Of a stretch of DNA of 64,000 nucleotides, positions 55,552 through 64,000 are shown in pieces. Numbering within the stretch: the first letter of the stretch is position 1; every line of letters begins with the position of its first letter. The notes under the pieces were generated by a model. That model was not told the DNA's origin. It saw nothing but the letters and a program-made list of their open reading frames with translations, and did not search any database. Source of the DNA: Malachius bipustulatus (Eukaryota > Arthropoda > Insecta > Coleoptera > Melyridae); the NCBI GenBank assembly GCA_910589415.1, contig OU342637.1:39958162-40022161 (forward strand), written 5' to 3'. Both the position numbers and the translations under genes were made by a program.

Positions 55552-57637
55552 TTAGGAAAACATTACATCCCTCAGGCTCCCCAATGAAATCGTCAGAAGA
55601 TCGCACACCGAAGTGAGTCCATTACAATGACTACACATAACATATAGAGGCGAAAATTTCAATAAGTTGGTTCTGGGAGCATCAGGATAAAACAATATTT
55701 CTGATCTTGTCTTTCGTGCTGGATCATGCAGACATCTGTTCACAGTCTCGAGGAGATCACGTGAGTCAAACTGTCCTCTCAAAAGCTTGATCATAAAAAC
55801 AACAGATATATACATCCTCCGCTTTGAGAGTTCCATGACATCAAAACGGCAGAGCAGTCTGTCGTGCGGGAAGCCAACCACAGGATAAGATCCCTCTAAT
55901 TTGAGCCATAAATATTTTAAAAACCTTCTCTGAATTTTTTCGATTAAATCGATATAACCAATGCTGCTTGGGCCCCACGCAACAGACGCATACTCCAGCT
56001 TAGAACGCACAAGTGAAATAAATAGTGACTTTAATACATTCTCGTTTGTAAACTCTCGAGAATTGCGTATAATGAAACCGAATGTACTGTAGCACTGTTT
56101 TGTTATCTTCAGTATATGACTCCTAAAGTTCACTTTGCTGTCAAATGTTACGCCAAGGTCCAGTATCTCATCAACTCTTGGCAACGCGATCTCATTCATT
56201 TTATAGTCGTAAATTATAAGTTTTAGTTTTCTAGTGAAATAAACTGCACTACATTTGGCCGCGTTGAGAGGTAATTTATTCTCCTCACACCTGAGAACGA
56301 CATTCTGCAGCATTTTCTGCAGATGCAAGCAGTCACTCAGAGTTGACACGTCATAGAACAGCTTCAAGTTATCTGCATACATAAGATTACCACAGTGCAA
56401 ACCGCTCGGCAAGTCTGCAACGTAGAGAATGAACAACAAGGAACCCAAAACAGAACCCTGCGGAATTCCAGATGAAGGTGAAATGACACGTGATGTAAAA
56501 CCCCGATAGTAAACACATTGCCCCCTGTTCACCAAGTAATCACGAAAGAAACGCACTAGATCTGCCGAGAAGCCCAGAGAAAGCATTTTTTGCAAAAGAA
56601 TTCCGTGGTCTAACTTGTCAAAAGCTTTTGACATATCAGTATAGATAACGTTCTCTTGTCCACCAGAATACAGCACCTCACATAGACATTGAGTTATATT
56701 TAATAAATTTGTGACCGTAGATCGCCCCTTCATGAACCCGTGTTGGGTTACTGGAATAAATCCACTGACTTTTTGATAGAGTTTTTCATGCAGTGTATTC
56801 TCAAAGACCTTACTGAAATTTGATATAATAGAAATTGGACGATAGTTCTCAACTAGATTGCGCCCATCCTTCTTGTAAACTGGACAAATTTTAGACATCT
56901 TCCATCGCGTTGGATACGTGTGTGTTTTTAGAGAAAGAATAAATAAAATAGTTAAAGGACGAACAAAAGCGGAAGCGCAGTTCCTAACAATAAATGATGG
57001 AACACCATCCAACCCAGCGGTGAAAGTGGGCTTAAGTCTCTTCAAACCCTTCGAAACTTCTTCCTCAGTAAGAGTGATAATGTCAATCACGTCAACCGAC
57101 CCACCAGCAGCGTTACGGGCTCCCAATAGATTAGATGTCGATGAATCATTACGGGAACGCGAGTAAACAGAGGCAAAGTGATCAACAAAAGAGTCGACAA
57201 TATTTTTGGGACCATTCACTGTGGAGTCCTTATAAATTAACGTGTCCGGAAGGGAAGCGTATTTTCTTTTGTTGTCAATATAGGACCAAAAATATTTAGG
57301 GTTAGACCGAATCCTACACTCGATATTCCGTAAGTATCTCTTGTATAGCACGTCGACTTTATATTTGATTTTGCTCCTGAGCTGTCTAAACTCGTGAATA
57401 TAGTAGCTGTGACCATACTTCTTACACCTATCATAACAACGTTTTTTCTTTCTAATGTCACTTATCAAGTCTCTATTGAACCATGGTGGGTATCTACTAC
57501 ATTTCTTAGGCCTATGTTTTGGGATGCATTTCGAAAATATCAAGTCCAACCTACTGTAAAATTCCTCAACGGCTTTATCAACACTATTGGCTTGGCACTC
57601 ATCAGGAAGTCCCAATCAACCTCACCTAGACATCTAT
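55552..57637 (-). CDS. LINE reverse transcriptase ORF2 fragment
   Basis: At least 687 codons from 57615 to 55552, open upstream to the insertion at 57637. It starts after the endonuclease (LGEVDWDFL), then PPWFNRDLISDIRKKK, RT motifs PVYKKDGRNLVENYRPIS, YTDMSKAFDKLDH and GIPQGSVLGSLLF. The catalytic box reads MYADNLKLFYD, so the usual second Asp of YxDD is Asn here. If not a sequencing error, this would impair polymerisation. Jockey/CR1-type by order. No stop or frameshift otherwise. Confidence 0.85.
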
Positions 57638-58195
57638 TACAGGTGTCCCGTAAGTAATGGTCCGTGGTGAAATGGGAGATTCTTGGTTTAAAAATATTAC
57701 GATCTGACACTACTTGCTCTAACAAAATCTTGATAATAAAAAAAAAACAGGGTGGCAAAGTTGAGATTTAAAAATTTTCTTTTCAAAATATCTCGAAAAA
57801 TTGTACAGGTACGAACGTGAAAACTTGGGGATAGATGTTTTACGGTATGAGGAATCATAATTTGATATCCGTGTCGATGTATTTTATAGAGGGCGCCACT
57901 TAGGTCATGTTGACGACGTAAATGAACACATAACTTTTTTATCCTTCAGGCTATCGCGCATTTTGTGAAATATTTAAACTACATCATTCTTGAGAAAAAA
58001 AGATATACTGATTGTCAGTCTCAAAAGTTAGTAACAAACCGTAGGTAGGTAGGTCTTAATGAGTATAAAGACAAATCAATAGCCTGTCGTATTGGAGTCG
58101 GGTTTTAACCCATCGTCCTGACAGTTGTCAAGTCTGGAGTGCCCGAGAACCCAAATAAAGAGTTTTCGACTCAGGCAGCAACACACATCCAACCA

Positions 58196-58263
58196 GACTA
58201 CCAAAAGCACGGACGGCCGTTTCGGTCTCATTAGACCTCGTCAGCGTACTATATTGGAGAGTC
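58196..58263 (-). ncRNA. Type-I hammerhead ribozyme, copy 1
   Basis: Minus-strand core CTGACGA (58244-58238), helix II GGTCT-AATG-AGACC (58237-58224), GAAA (58223-58220), helix III C-G-G/C-C-G ending in the UC cleavage triplet GTC (58214-58212). Helix I pairs AGTACG (58250-58245) with CGTGCT (58211-58206), six pairs with one G-U, and extends through CCAA/TTGG and GACT/AGTC. The predicted cut is between 58212 and 58211. All invariant core bases are present. Helix III is a self-complementary ACGGCCGT with at most a 2-nt loop, so a dimer may be the active form. Confidence 0.85.
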
Positions 58264-58646
58264 CGGAAGGATATGAACCGCTGCATGAATCGAAAACCCT
58301 ATATGGAATCTCATTCAACCGGTTACCAGTGACCTCGAGACAGAGCGACATCTATCAAGAGAAACAACAGGCTCCCAGCCAAAACAAAACTCCAATGTGT
58401 ATTATGGGTTGCAGACACTCCAGGGGCTACGAGACTGACATCAAATATGCATATTAAAAAGCCGAAGTATACTCAAAAGTCACAACAAACCGTAGGTAGG
58501 TAGGTCTTAATGAGTATAAAGACAAATCAATAGCCTGTCGTATTGGAGTCGGGTTTTAACCCATCGTCCTGACAGTTGTCAAGTCTGGAGTGCCCGAGAA
58601 CCCAAATAAAGAGTTTTCGACTCAGGCAGCAACACACATCCAACCA

Positions 58647-58714
58647 GACTACCAAAAGCACGGACGGCCGTTTCGGTCTCATTAGACCTCGTCAGCGTAC
58701 TATATTGGAGAGTC
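58647..58714 (-). ncRNA. Type-I hammerhead ribozyme, copy 2
   Basis: Identical to copy 1 at offset 451. Predicted cut between 58663 and 58662 on the minus strand. Cleavage at both sites of a minus-strand transcript would release a 451-nt monomer. Confidence 0.85.
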
Positions 58715-58874
58715 CGGAAGGATATGAACCGCTGCATGAATCGAAAACCCTATATGGAATCTCATTCAACCGGTTACCAGTTAGTGGTTTTCGAGGTAAT
58801 TGACAGTTGATGATTTTCTCTACTGATACTGTTCAGAATATTTTGCTTACTGCTAGTAGTTGGAAAATTAAAAA

Positions 58875-59063
58875 ATGCCGAGACATAATAATTTTTCAAA
58901 TTCAGATAAGAGAGATATGATTTCTCTTTATTGCAGACAAAACTTCAATGGGCAAGCTGCGAAACGAGAATACCTGCCACGATATCCAAACAGACTGAAA
59001 CCTAATAATCGACTATTTCAGAATCTGTATAGGAATTTAGGAATCAGTGAAAAAAATTTTTAA
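58875..59063 (+). pseudogene. Mariner transposase N-terminal fragment
   Basis: 62 codons beginning MPRHNNFSNSDKRDMISLY, with AAKREYLPRYPNRLKP, the DUF4817-like helix-turn-helix pattern of mariner-type transposases. Terminates at TAA with no catalytic domain following, so the host element is an internal-deletion derivative. Confidence 0.65.
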
Positions 59064-59766
59064 TTGCCAAAATGCTGGTTATTATCTCAACCTACTGCAT
59101 TAAGATTTCTGATAATAAAAAAAATAGAAATAATGCAGGAGATTATTAAAACGTGATTATCTCGAAAACCACTAACTTTTGAGACTGACAACCGGTATAC
59201 CTTTTTTTCTTATCAATGATGTAGTTTTAATATTTCACAATAAAATGCGCGATATCCTGAAGGATAAAAAAGTCAACTTGTCGTCAACATGACCTAAGTG
59301 GCGCCCTCTATAAAATTCATCGACACGGATATCAAACTATGATTTCTCATACCGTAAAACATCTATCCCCAAGTTTTCACGTTCGTACCTGTACAATTTT
59401 TCGAGATATTTTGAAAAGAAAATTTTTTAATTTCAACTTTGCCACCCTGTATCTTTTTTATTATCAAGATTTTGTTAGAGCAAGTAGTGTCAGATCAAAA
59501 TATTTTTAAACCAAGAATCTCCCATTTCACCACGGACCATTACTTACGGGATATAATTGAGAAAAGTCAGGTTTTTTAAATTTATAGGAAGCGACATTAA
59601 TAATAATAATAAATCTCTTTATTGTACCATTAAATTCAACAATCATTGACTAGTAGAATAGCGTTGTAAGCGATGATAATAATACACAAAAAAAGAACAA
59701 ACCGCAGTAGTACACATAAATTCGTCTGCGTAATCAAAAGCTCATACGCAAGCGATTGACATTATA

Positions 59767-60972
59767 CAGGGTGTCCCATAATATGTGGGCAATCTCCCGG
59801 ATTTGGGTAAATTTCGTAAAAATAAATGAAAAAATAGCTATAAAATTAATTCCTCAGAGACACCCCTACAAAGATATTAGCTGTTGAAGTTGAGGGTTGA
59901 AAATCAATTTTTTGCAATAACTTTTTTATTTCTTGAACGATTTTGATAATTTTTGGCTTTATTCTGTATTATTTTGGACTGTTTAGAATAGTGTTTCATA
60001 ATCTTTGGTAGCACATACATAGACCTCGGGATGGCATAACCCCCTTATTCACTTGAAAGAAAACAATAAAAATAATAATTTTACAGTTTTTTAAGGTTAA
60101 TTTTCTTTTTATTTGACCTTTTTTACATAAAAAATGTATCATTATTTATTTCGATAGAGCGAACCGTTATCGAGATAAACGTCCTTCTAATAGGTGATGC
60201 GTCGCAGGAACTTTCTAAATGTCAAGTAAATTTTAACAAAATGGCTGACCTTTGACAGTAAATTGAGCAGGAAACAAAACAATAACTTAATTAAATACAC
60301 GTCAAATAGTGTCAAAGATTTCATTTCATGCAGGTTCAAATCTAACTGATTTTCTGCGTATTCAGCGTTTGTGTATAGCTCATTTTAAAATCAGTTAGAA
60401 TTGAATCTGCATGACATGAAATCTTTGACACTATTTGACGTCTATTTAATTAAGTTATTGTTTTGTTTCCTGCTCAATTTACTGTCATAGGTCAGCCATC
60501 TTGTTAAAATTTACTTGAAATTTAGAAAGTTCCTGCGACGCATCACCTATTAGAAGGACGTTTATCTCGATAACGGTTCGCTCTATCGAAATAAATAATG
60601 ATACATTTTTTATGTAAAAAATATCAAATAAAAAGAAAATTAACCTTAAAAAACTGTAAAATTATTATTTTTATTGTTTTCTTTCAAGTGAATGAAGGGG
60701 TTGTGCCATCCCGAGGTCTATGTATGTGCTACCAAAGATTATGAAACACTATTCTAAACAGTCCAAAATAATACAGAATAAAACCAAAAATTATCAAAAT
60801 CGTTCAAGAAATAAAAAAGTTATTGCAAAAAATTGATTTTCAACCCTCAACTTCAACAGCTAATATCTTTGTAGGGGTGTCTCTGAGGAATTAATTTTAT
60901 AGCTATTTTTTCATTTATTTTTACGAAATTTACCCAAATCCGGGAGATTGCCCACATATTATGGGACACCTG
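59767..60972. mobile_element. 1.2-kb near-perfect palindromic MITE (CAGGGTGTCCCATAATATG ends)
   Basis: TA at 59765 and 60973. The arms are about 590 bp each and almost identical; the centre is near 60370. The whole unit could form a single long hairpin, and read-through RNA would be a long double strand. No ORF. Mariner-type by ends and TA duplication. Confidence 0.85.
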
Positions 60973-61124
60973 TATAACACATTGATCACAATCACAAAAG
61001 CATCATAGAAAAACAAATAAAGGAAAATTTCTCTCATGCTAGTCATTGTATAAACTATACGTTGTCATTTACAATTATTATACATATCCTAGTGACAAGG
61101 TGCTAGGTTAATGAATCAATAAGG

Positions 61125-61143
61125 GTGTGGAGGGGGGGGGGGG
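61125..61143. repeat. Poly-G tract
   Basis: A run of about 13 consecutive G at 61130-61142, inside the minus-strand LINE C-terminal coding remnant (a proline run there). It is prone to sequencing error. Confidence 0.8.
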
Positions 61144-62110
61144 TAGGAAGACAGAATATCCATGGTAGAATAGGGTTCCAGGTCTGTGAGATCTTTTCGG
61201 AGATATGTCTTGAACTGAGAGAATCCAAAGGTTGCGGGGTCTATCCTGAAGTGATAAGAAATTTTATGGATGCGTACGTGAATGTCCTTTCGGTGGAAGT
61301 GAGATGGTAGTTTGAAAAGATTGAACCTGGTCTGATAATGGTGTGTGAATCGGAAACGATCACGTTTGGCTTAATTAATGTTTGTAGGAAATTTTTCATC
61401 GTCAGTCTTATATTTCGCAAACAGTTGTAAAGATAAGCACGGATGATACGCATCTTCTTTCACCAAACCTTCAGTCTTAGTAACAGAACATGAGTCGATG
61501 TTAGTAAAAATCAAATCTAGAATCCCGTTGTTGTCGTTAAGAACATCATTATGCTGGACAAGGCCATAAAAGCTAGATAGGTTATCAAGTGCCAATATTT
61601 TACTGCTAAAAGTACCACCGCTAGAGACGGCACGGAAATACTCTGGTAAGTTGAAGTCCCCACAAATATGAGGTCACAATAATTGTGAAGGTCCTCTATG
61701 GCTGTCAAACCGTCGCAAAAATCCTCATACATGTGAAACGGTAGCCCAGGCGGGACATATACAAGAACTATGCAAAAGTCGTAATCAGAAACGCAGACCC
61801 TCAGAGCAATTATATCGATTTGCGGGGTTCTAGAAGAAATCGAAGACGTATTCACAACCCTTGCACATAACTTTTTCCTTAGGGCGATCAGAACTCCTCC
61901 ACCTCTGGATACACCCAGTGCGGCGTAATCTCTGTCGGTCCTAAAGACATCAAAGTCGTCAGAAAACAGCTCTAGGTTACAAACAGAGCGGCCAATCCAA
62001 GTCTCTGAAAAGCAGATGATATCAAACTCTGTTATAAGCGACGACTTAAATAACTCGTGAGTTTTAGAATTAAGCCCCCTAACATTCTGATAGCATATGT
62101 TGATTGTAGT
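61126..62110 (-). pseudogene. LINE ORF2 remnant: endonuclease and C-terminal end
   Basis: Endonuclease segments in several frames: NVRGLNSKTHELF and ICFSETWIG (about 62110-61990), RGGGVLIALRKKL, then RVCVSDYDFCIVLVYVPP (61855-61517) and LDLIFTNIDS (61595-61371). These are AP-endonuclease motifs of Jockey/CR1-type LINEs. From about 61375 downstream the frame switches to the extreme C-terminus (FSQFKTYLRKDLTDLE), so the RT has been deleted. Frameshifts occur near 61610 and 61860. Confidence 0.7.
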
Positions 62111-62230
62111 CTCAAATGTTGAAACCCTGCTTCATGACTGAGCAAGCACATTATCACGGGATTCATTACAACCTGGTATTTCGTTATCAGACTGACCAAC
62201 ATAGCATGACTCGGGAGAAATGCATAGCTG

Positions 62231-63671
62231 CTATTGCGTTGACAACACGATAATACGCAATCTCTCTTTCTGTTCAACGAGTGCCACGCACTTGTGGTCC
62301 CAAGCAGCATGAGCACAATCAATATCGGTTCTCCCATCGTTCCTAAGTGCAACGCAGTTAACACATCTAAGAACAGTGGCCTTGCAATTTTTTACAACCT
62401 GATCCTCACCACATCTGGGACAACAAAGTGAACCGGAACATACCCTTGCAGAATGATTAAATTTTGAACATTTAAAGCACCTGAGCATCTCAATAGCATC
62501 GTAAACTATACAACTATTATATCCCACAAAAACACTTCCAGATTTCATAACATTATTATAAGATTCGGTGTCGATTTCTACGAGGGCCTGAAAGACGTCA
62601 TCATGTTTTTTTGTACGCCAAAACTTAAGAAGCCTACACTGAGATTGATCGACGATAAGGTGTTGATTCATGCCCACAAAATATCTCATAAAAGACGCTT
62701 CATCTAGTTCCCCCGTAATACCAACAACTCGTACTTTGGGATTTACACCTTTGATCTCCTTAATTTCATATTCTCCAGAAAGTTTCTGTTCAGCAGCCTT
62801 TTTAAAATTCTCACTATCATTTCTAGATCTGCATCCTACCAAAACACCACCATCCTTCACATTTCTAATCTTGGACAGCTGAAAACCAGACGTTGTAGGA
62901 TCTATATTACGTAAAATCACGGATTTCGTCTCCGTATTGCTCTGCACTTTCTTTGGTTTTATTAACAGGGCTGGTTTTGTTTTATTCTGTACTACGCTAG
63001 AATACGGGACTATTGCAGTAGCCTTCGTCGATGAACCGGTACCAGAAATTGCTCCCTGAACAGCAGTGTTCACCTTGGTCTCCAATGAAGATGAGAATTT
63101 GTCTGACAGCTCCGATATTTTCTTTTCTAGTTGAGACAACACACCAACCTTTATTTTCTCAATTGCTTCTATTTCTAAGACTGCTGACAGCAAAACTGTC
63201 GTCAGCGCGACGACCTCTGTTGGACTTGGTGCCCTGAAGGCAAACATCACAAAAGAACAGAATATTCTTCTTGGCGACCAAAACTCTATACTCCTCTTCG
63301 GACAAAGATGCGCACTTGTAGTGGAAAGATTGCTTGCAGTCTCCACCGCAAACAACTAAACTGTCCGGTCCAACCTTCTCAGTGCATCGGGCGCAACCCG
63401 CCAATGCAGCATCCCTAGGTCGCGCCCCAGAAGAAGCAGGCCCGGTCACGAGAGAAACATCCGAGGTCTCCGACAGACTACGTCCACGCTTCCTCTCCGA
63501 GATACAGGCTCCGCAGTAAAACTTCTCACCAACCTCATCCATGTATGATAGATCTCGTGTAGTCAAGTTCATACATGACGCATGGAAGGCTCCCTTGCAG
63601 TCCGCACAAGAAATAGAACCCTGTTGGGACCCAATGTTCAATGTGCATTTTTGGCATGTTTTTGTAGGCAT
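62231..63671 (-). pseudogene. LINE ORF1 with PHD-like and CCHC zinc motifs, frameshifted
   Basis: From ATG 63671: two PHD-like Cys/His clusters (CQKCTLNIGS... HASC ... YCGAC; then CARCTEKVG ... HYKC ... FCDVC) in the first 170 residues. A frame change between 63240 and 63160 leads into a coiled coil (LSQLEKKISELSDKF), a central domain and CCHC knuckles near the C-terminus (CFKCSKFNHSARVC, CCPRCGEDQ, CVNC). It is an RNA-binding ORF1 protein of CR1/Jockey-type elements, where PHD-like ORF1s are known. The frameshift makes this copy defective. Confidence 0.8.
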
Positions 63672-63683
63672 ACCCGCAGGCGG

Positions 63684-64000
63684 GTCAGTGCCGCCACTGA
63701 CTCAATCCTCCAAACCAACAGCGAGTACCAGAAATATTTTTTACTGCTAAGATATAGACACTATCTAAGGGCGAGATAATAATAATTGATGACCACTTAC
63801 TTTGATAATTCAGTATTCGATGTAAATAAACATGATTTCCGCTCTATTAGGAAAACTGCTTACTTACTCGTATTACTTTCGAAGATAACACAATCGTTCG
63901 TACAAACTCACATTTTACTATAGTTAAAAGTTCATACCAAACAAACTATAACTACCAGTGTAAATTCACAATTGAAACAGGAGGACTCGAAACCCGACGT
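63684..64000. other. LINE 5' flank, no feature recognised
   Basis: AT-rich, with only short frames. It may be the LINE 5' UTR or unrelated flank; the LINE start could not be placed. Confidence 0.3.

Larger units (their letters stand above)
58033..58779 (-). mobile_element. Retrozyme-like element with terminal direct repeats and hammerhead ribozymes
   Basis: 747 bp made of direct repeat 1 (58033-58328), a 155-bp unique middle (58329-58483) and direct repeat 2 (58484-58779). The two 296-bp repeats are identical by eye. A GTTAGT duplication flanks it (58027-58032, 58780-58785). The opposite arm of the host element retains the empty site (cgaaaaccactaacttttga at about 59161-59180). Each repeat holds a minus-strand hammerhead ribozyme, 451 nt apart. 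Ends are not TG...CA and there is no protein-coding content. Structure fits metazoan retrozymes or a non-autonomous Penelope-like derivative. Confidence 0.75.
57640..59553. mobile_element. Mariner-derived element with ~380-bp inverted arms
   Basis: Left end TA|CAGGTGTCCCGTAAGTAATGG; right end ...CCATTACTTACGGGA, with the last few bases eroded. Arms share gagggcgccacttaggtcat and its complement. Inside is a helix-turn-helix fragment (58875-59063) and a later insertion at 58033-58779. TA lies at the left target site. Confidence 0.8.
55387..59592 (-). mobile_element. LINE (minus strand), 5' truncated, split by an inverted-repeat element
   Basis: The 3' UTR and (TAAA)n tail lie at 55322-55551, ORF2 extends to about 57637, and a short continuation (YKFKKPDFSQLY, 59589-59555) lies beyond the element inserted at 57640-59553. 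The two parts join in a sensible LINE order (…LY then CLGEVDWDFL). The element is truncated at about 59592, where the tail of another LINE begins. Confidence 0.7.
59597..63683 (-). mobile_element. LINE (minus strand) with PHD-type ORF1, internally deleted
   Basis: A (TAATAA)n tail at 59597-59610 precedes the 3' UTR. ORF2's C-terminus is at about 61126-61375, an endonuclease portion at about 61371-62110, and ORF1 at 62231-63671. RT is missing between endonuclease and C-terminus, so a large internal deletion has occurred near 61375. The 3' UTR is interrupted by the palindrome at 59767-60972. Confidence 0.75.

Noticed and set aside
58033..58779. 296-bp direct repeats considered as ordinary LTRs of a TRIM element
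   Set aside because: Ends are AACAAACC...GGTTACCA rather than TG...CA, no primer site or polypurine tract flanks the middle, and hammerhead motifs favour a retrozyme-like origin.

Overview
The window is intron-containing eukaryotic DNA, most likely from an insect. It is AT-rich, scattered with short AGGTAGGTACCT-type runs, and dominated by mobile elements typical of arthropods: DIRS-like, BEL/Pao and Gypsy retrotransposons, non-LTR elements with (ATT)n or (TTTA)n tails, mariner-type elements with long inverted repeats and TA target sites, and a hAT element. Aphid-like or other hemipteran origin is possible, but the sequence alone does not settle it. I see no tRNA, rRNA, CRISPR or prokaryotic operon structure.

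Layout. 1-4.7 kb: a DIRS-like tyrosine-recombinase element split by a 3.4-kb element (196-3594) with CCCTAGTAGCA ends and a CT target duplication. 5.0-23.0 kb: a candidate 17.9-kb element of the same terminal family (CCCAAGTAGCA ends, AA target duplication). It carries a nearly complete DDE transposase (13041-15155, one in-frame TAG) and has been invaded by a mariner, several MITEs and a tandem pair of Gypsy-like copies (LTR-internal-LTR-internal). 23.6-25.7 kb: a five-exon Myb/SANT (zeste-like) gene with a solo LTR in intron 1. 26.5-27.8 kb: a decayed zinc-finger/Crypton-like gene. 28.4-35.2 kb: a complete BEL/Pao element on the minus strand with a GTCTG target duplication, gag-pol in one frame broken by nonsense codons. 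35.4-37.6 kb: a Gypsy integrase fragment split by a hAT element. 37.9-43.9 kb: exons of a DUF4806-type gene, broken and full of insertions. 41.2-54.1 kb: a dispersed tandem array of a two-exon-like unit, one exon coding for part of a nuclear-receptor zinc-finger domain, interrupted by a Gypsy integrase and by a 4.8-kb LINE. 55.3-64 kb: two minus-strand LINEs, a mariner-type element and a 1.2-kb near-perfect palindrome.

The most unusual object lies at 58033-58779. It is a 747-bp element with two identical 296-bp direct repeats, each encoding a textbook type-I hammerhead ribozyme on the minus strand, with self-cleavage sites 451 nt apart and a GTTAGT target duplication. This is the signature of a retrozyme-like, circular-RNA-producing non-autonomous retroelement. 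The opposite arm of the host inverted repeat preserves its empty site.

There is little sign of a functioning gene network. The only plausible host-type or domesticated genes are the Myb/SANT gene, the DUF4806 fragments and the zinc-finger exon array. Nested insertions give a relative chronology that can be read from target duplications and preserved empty sites.
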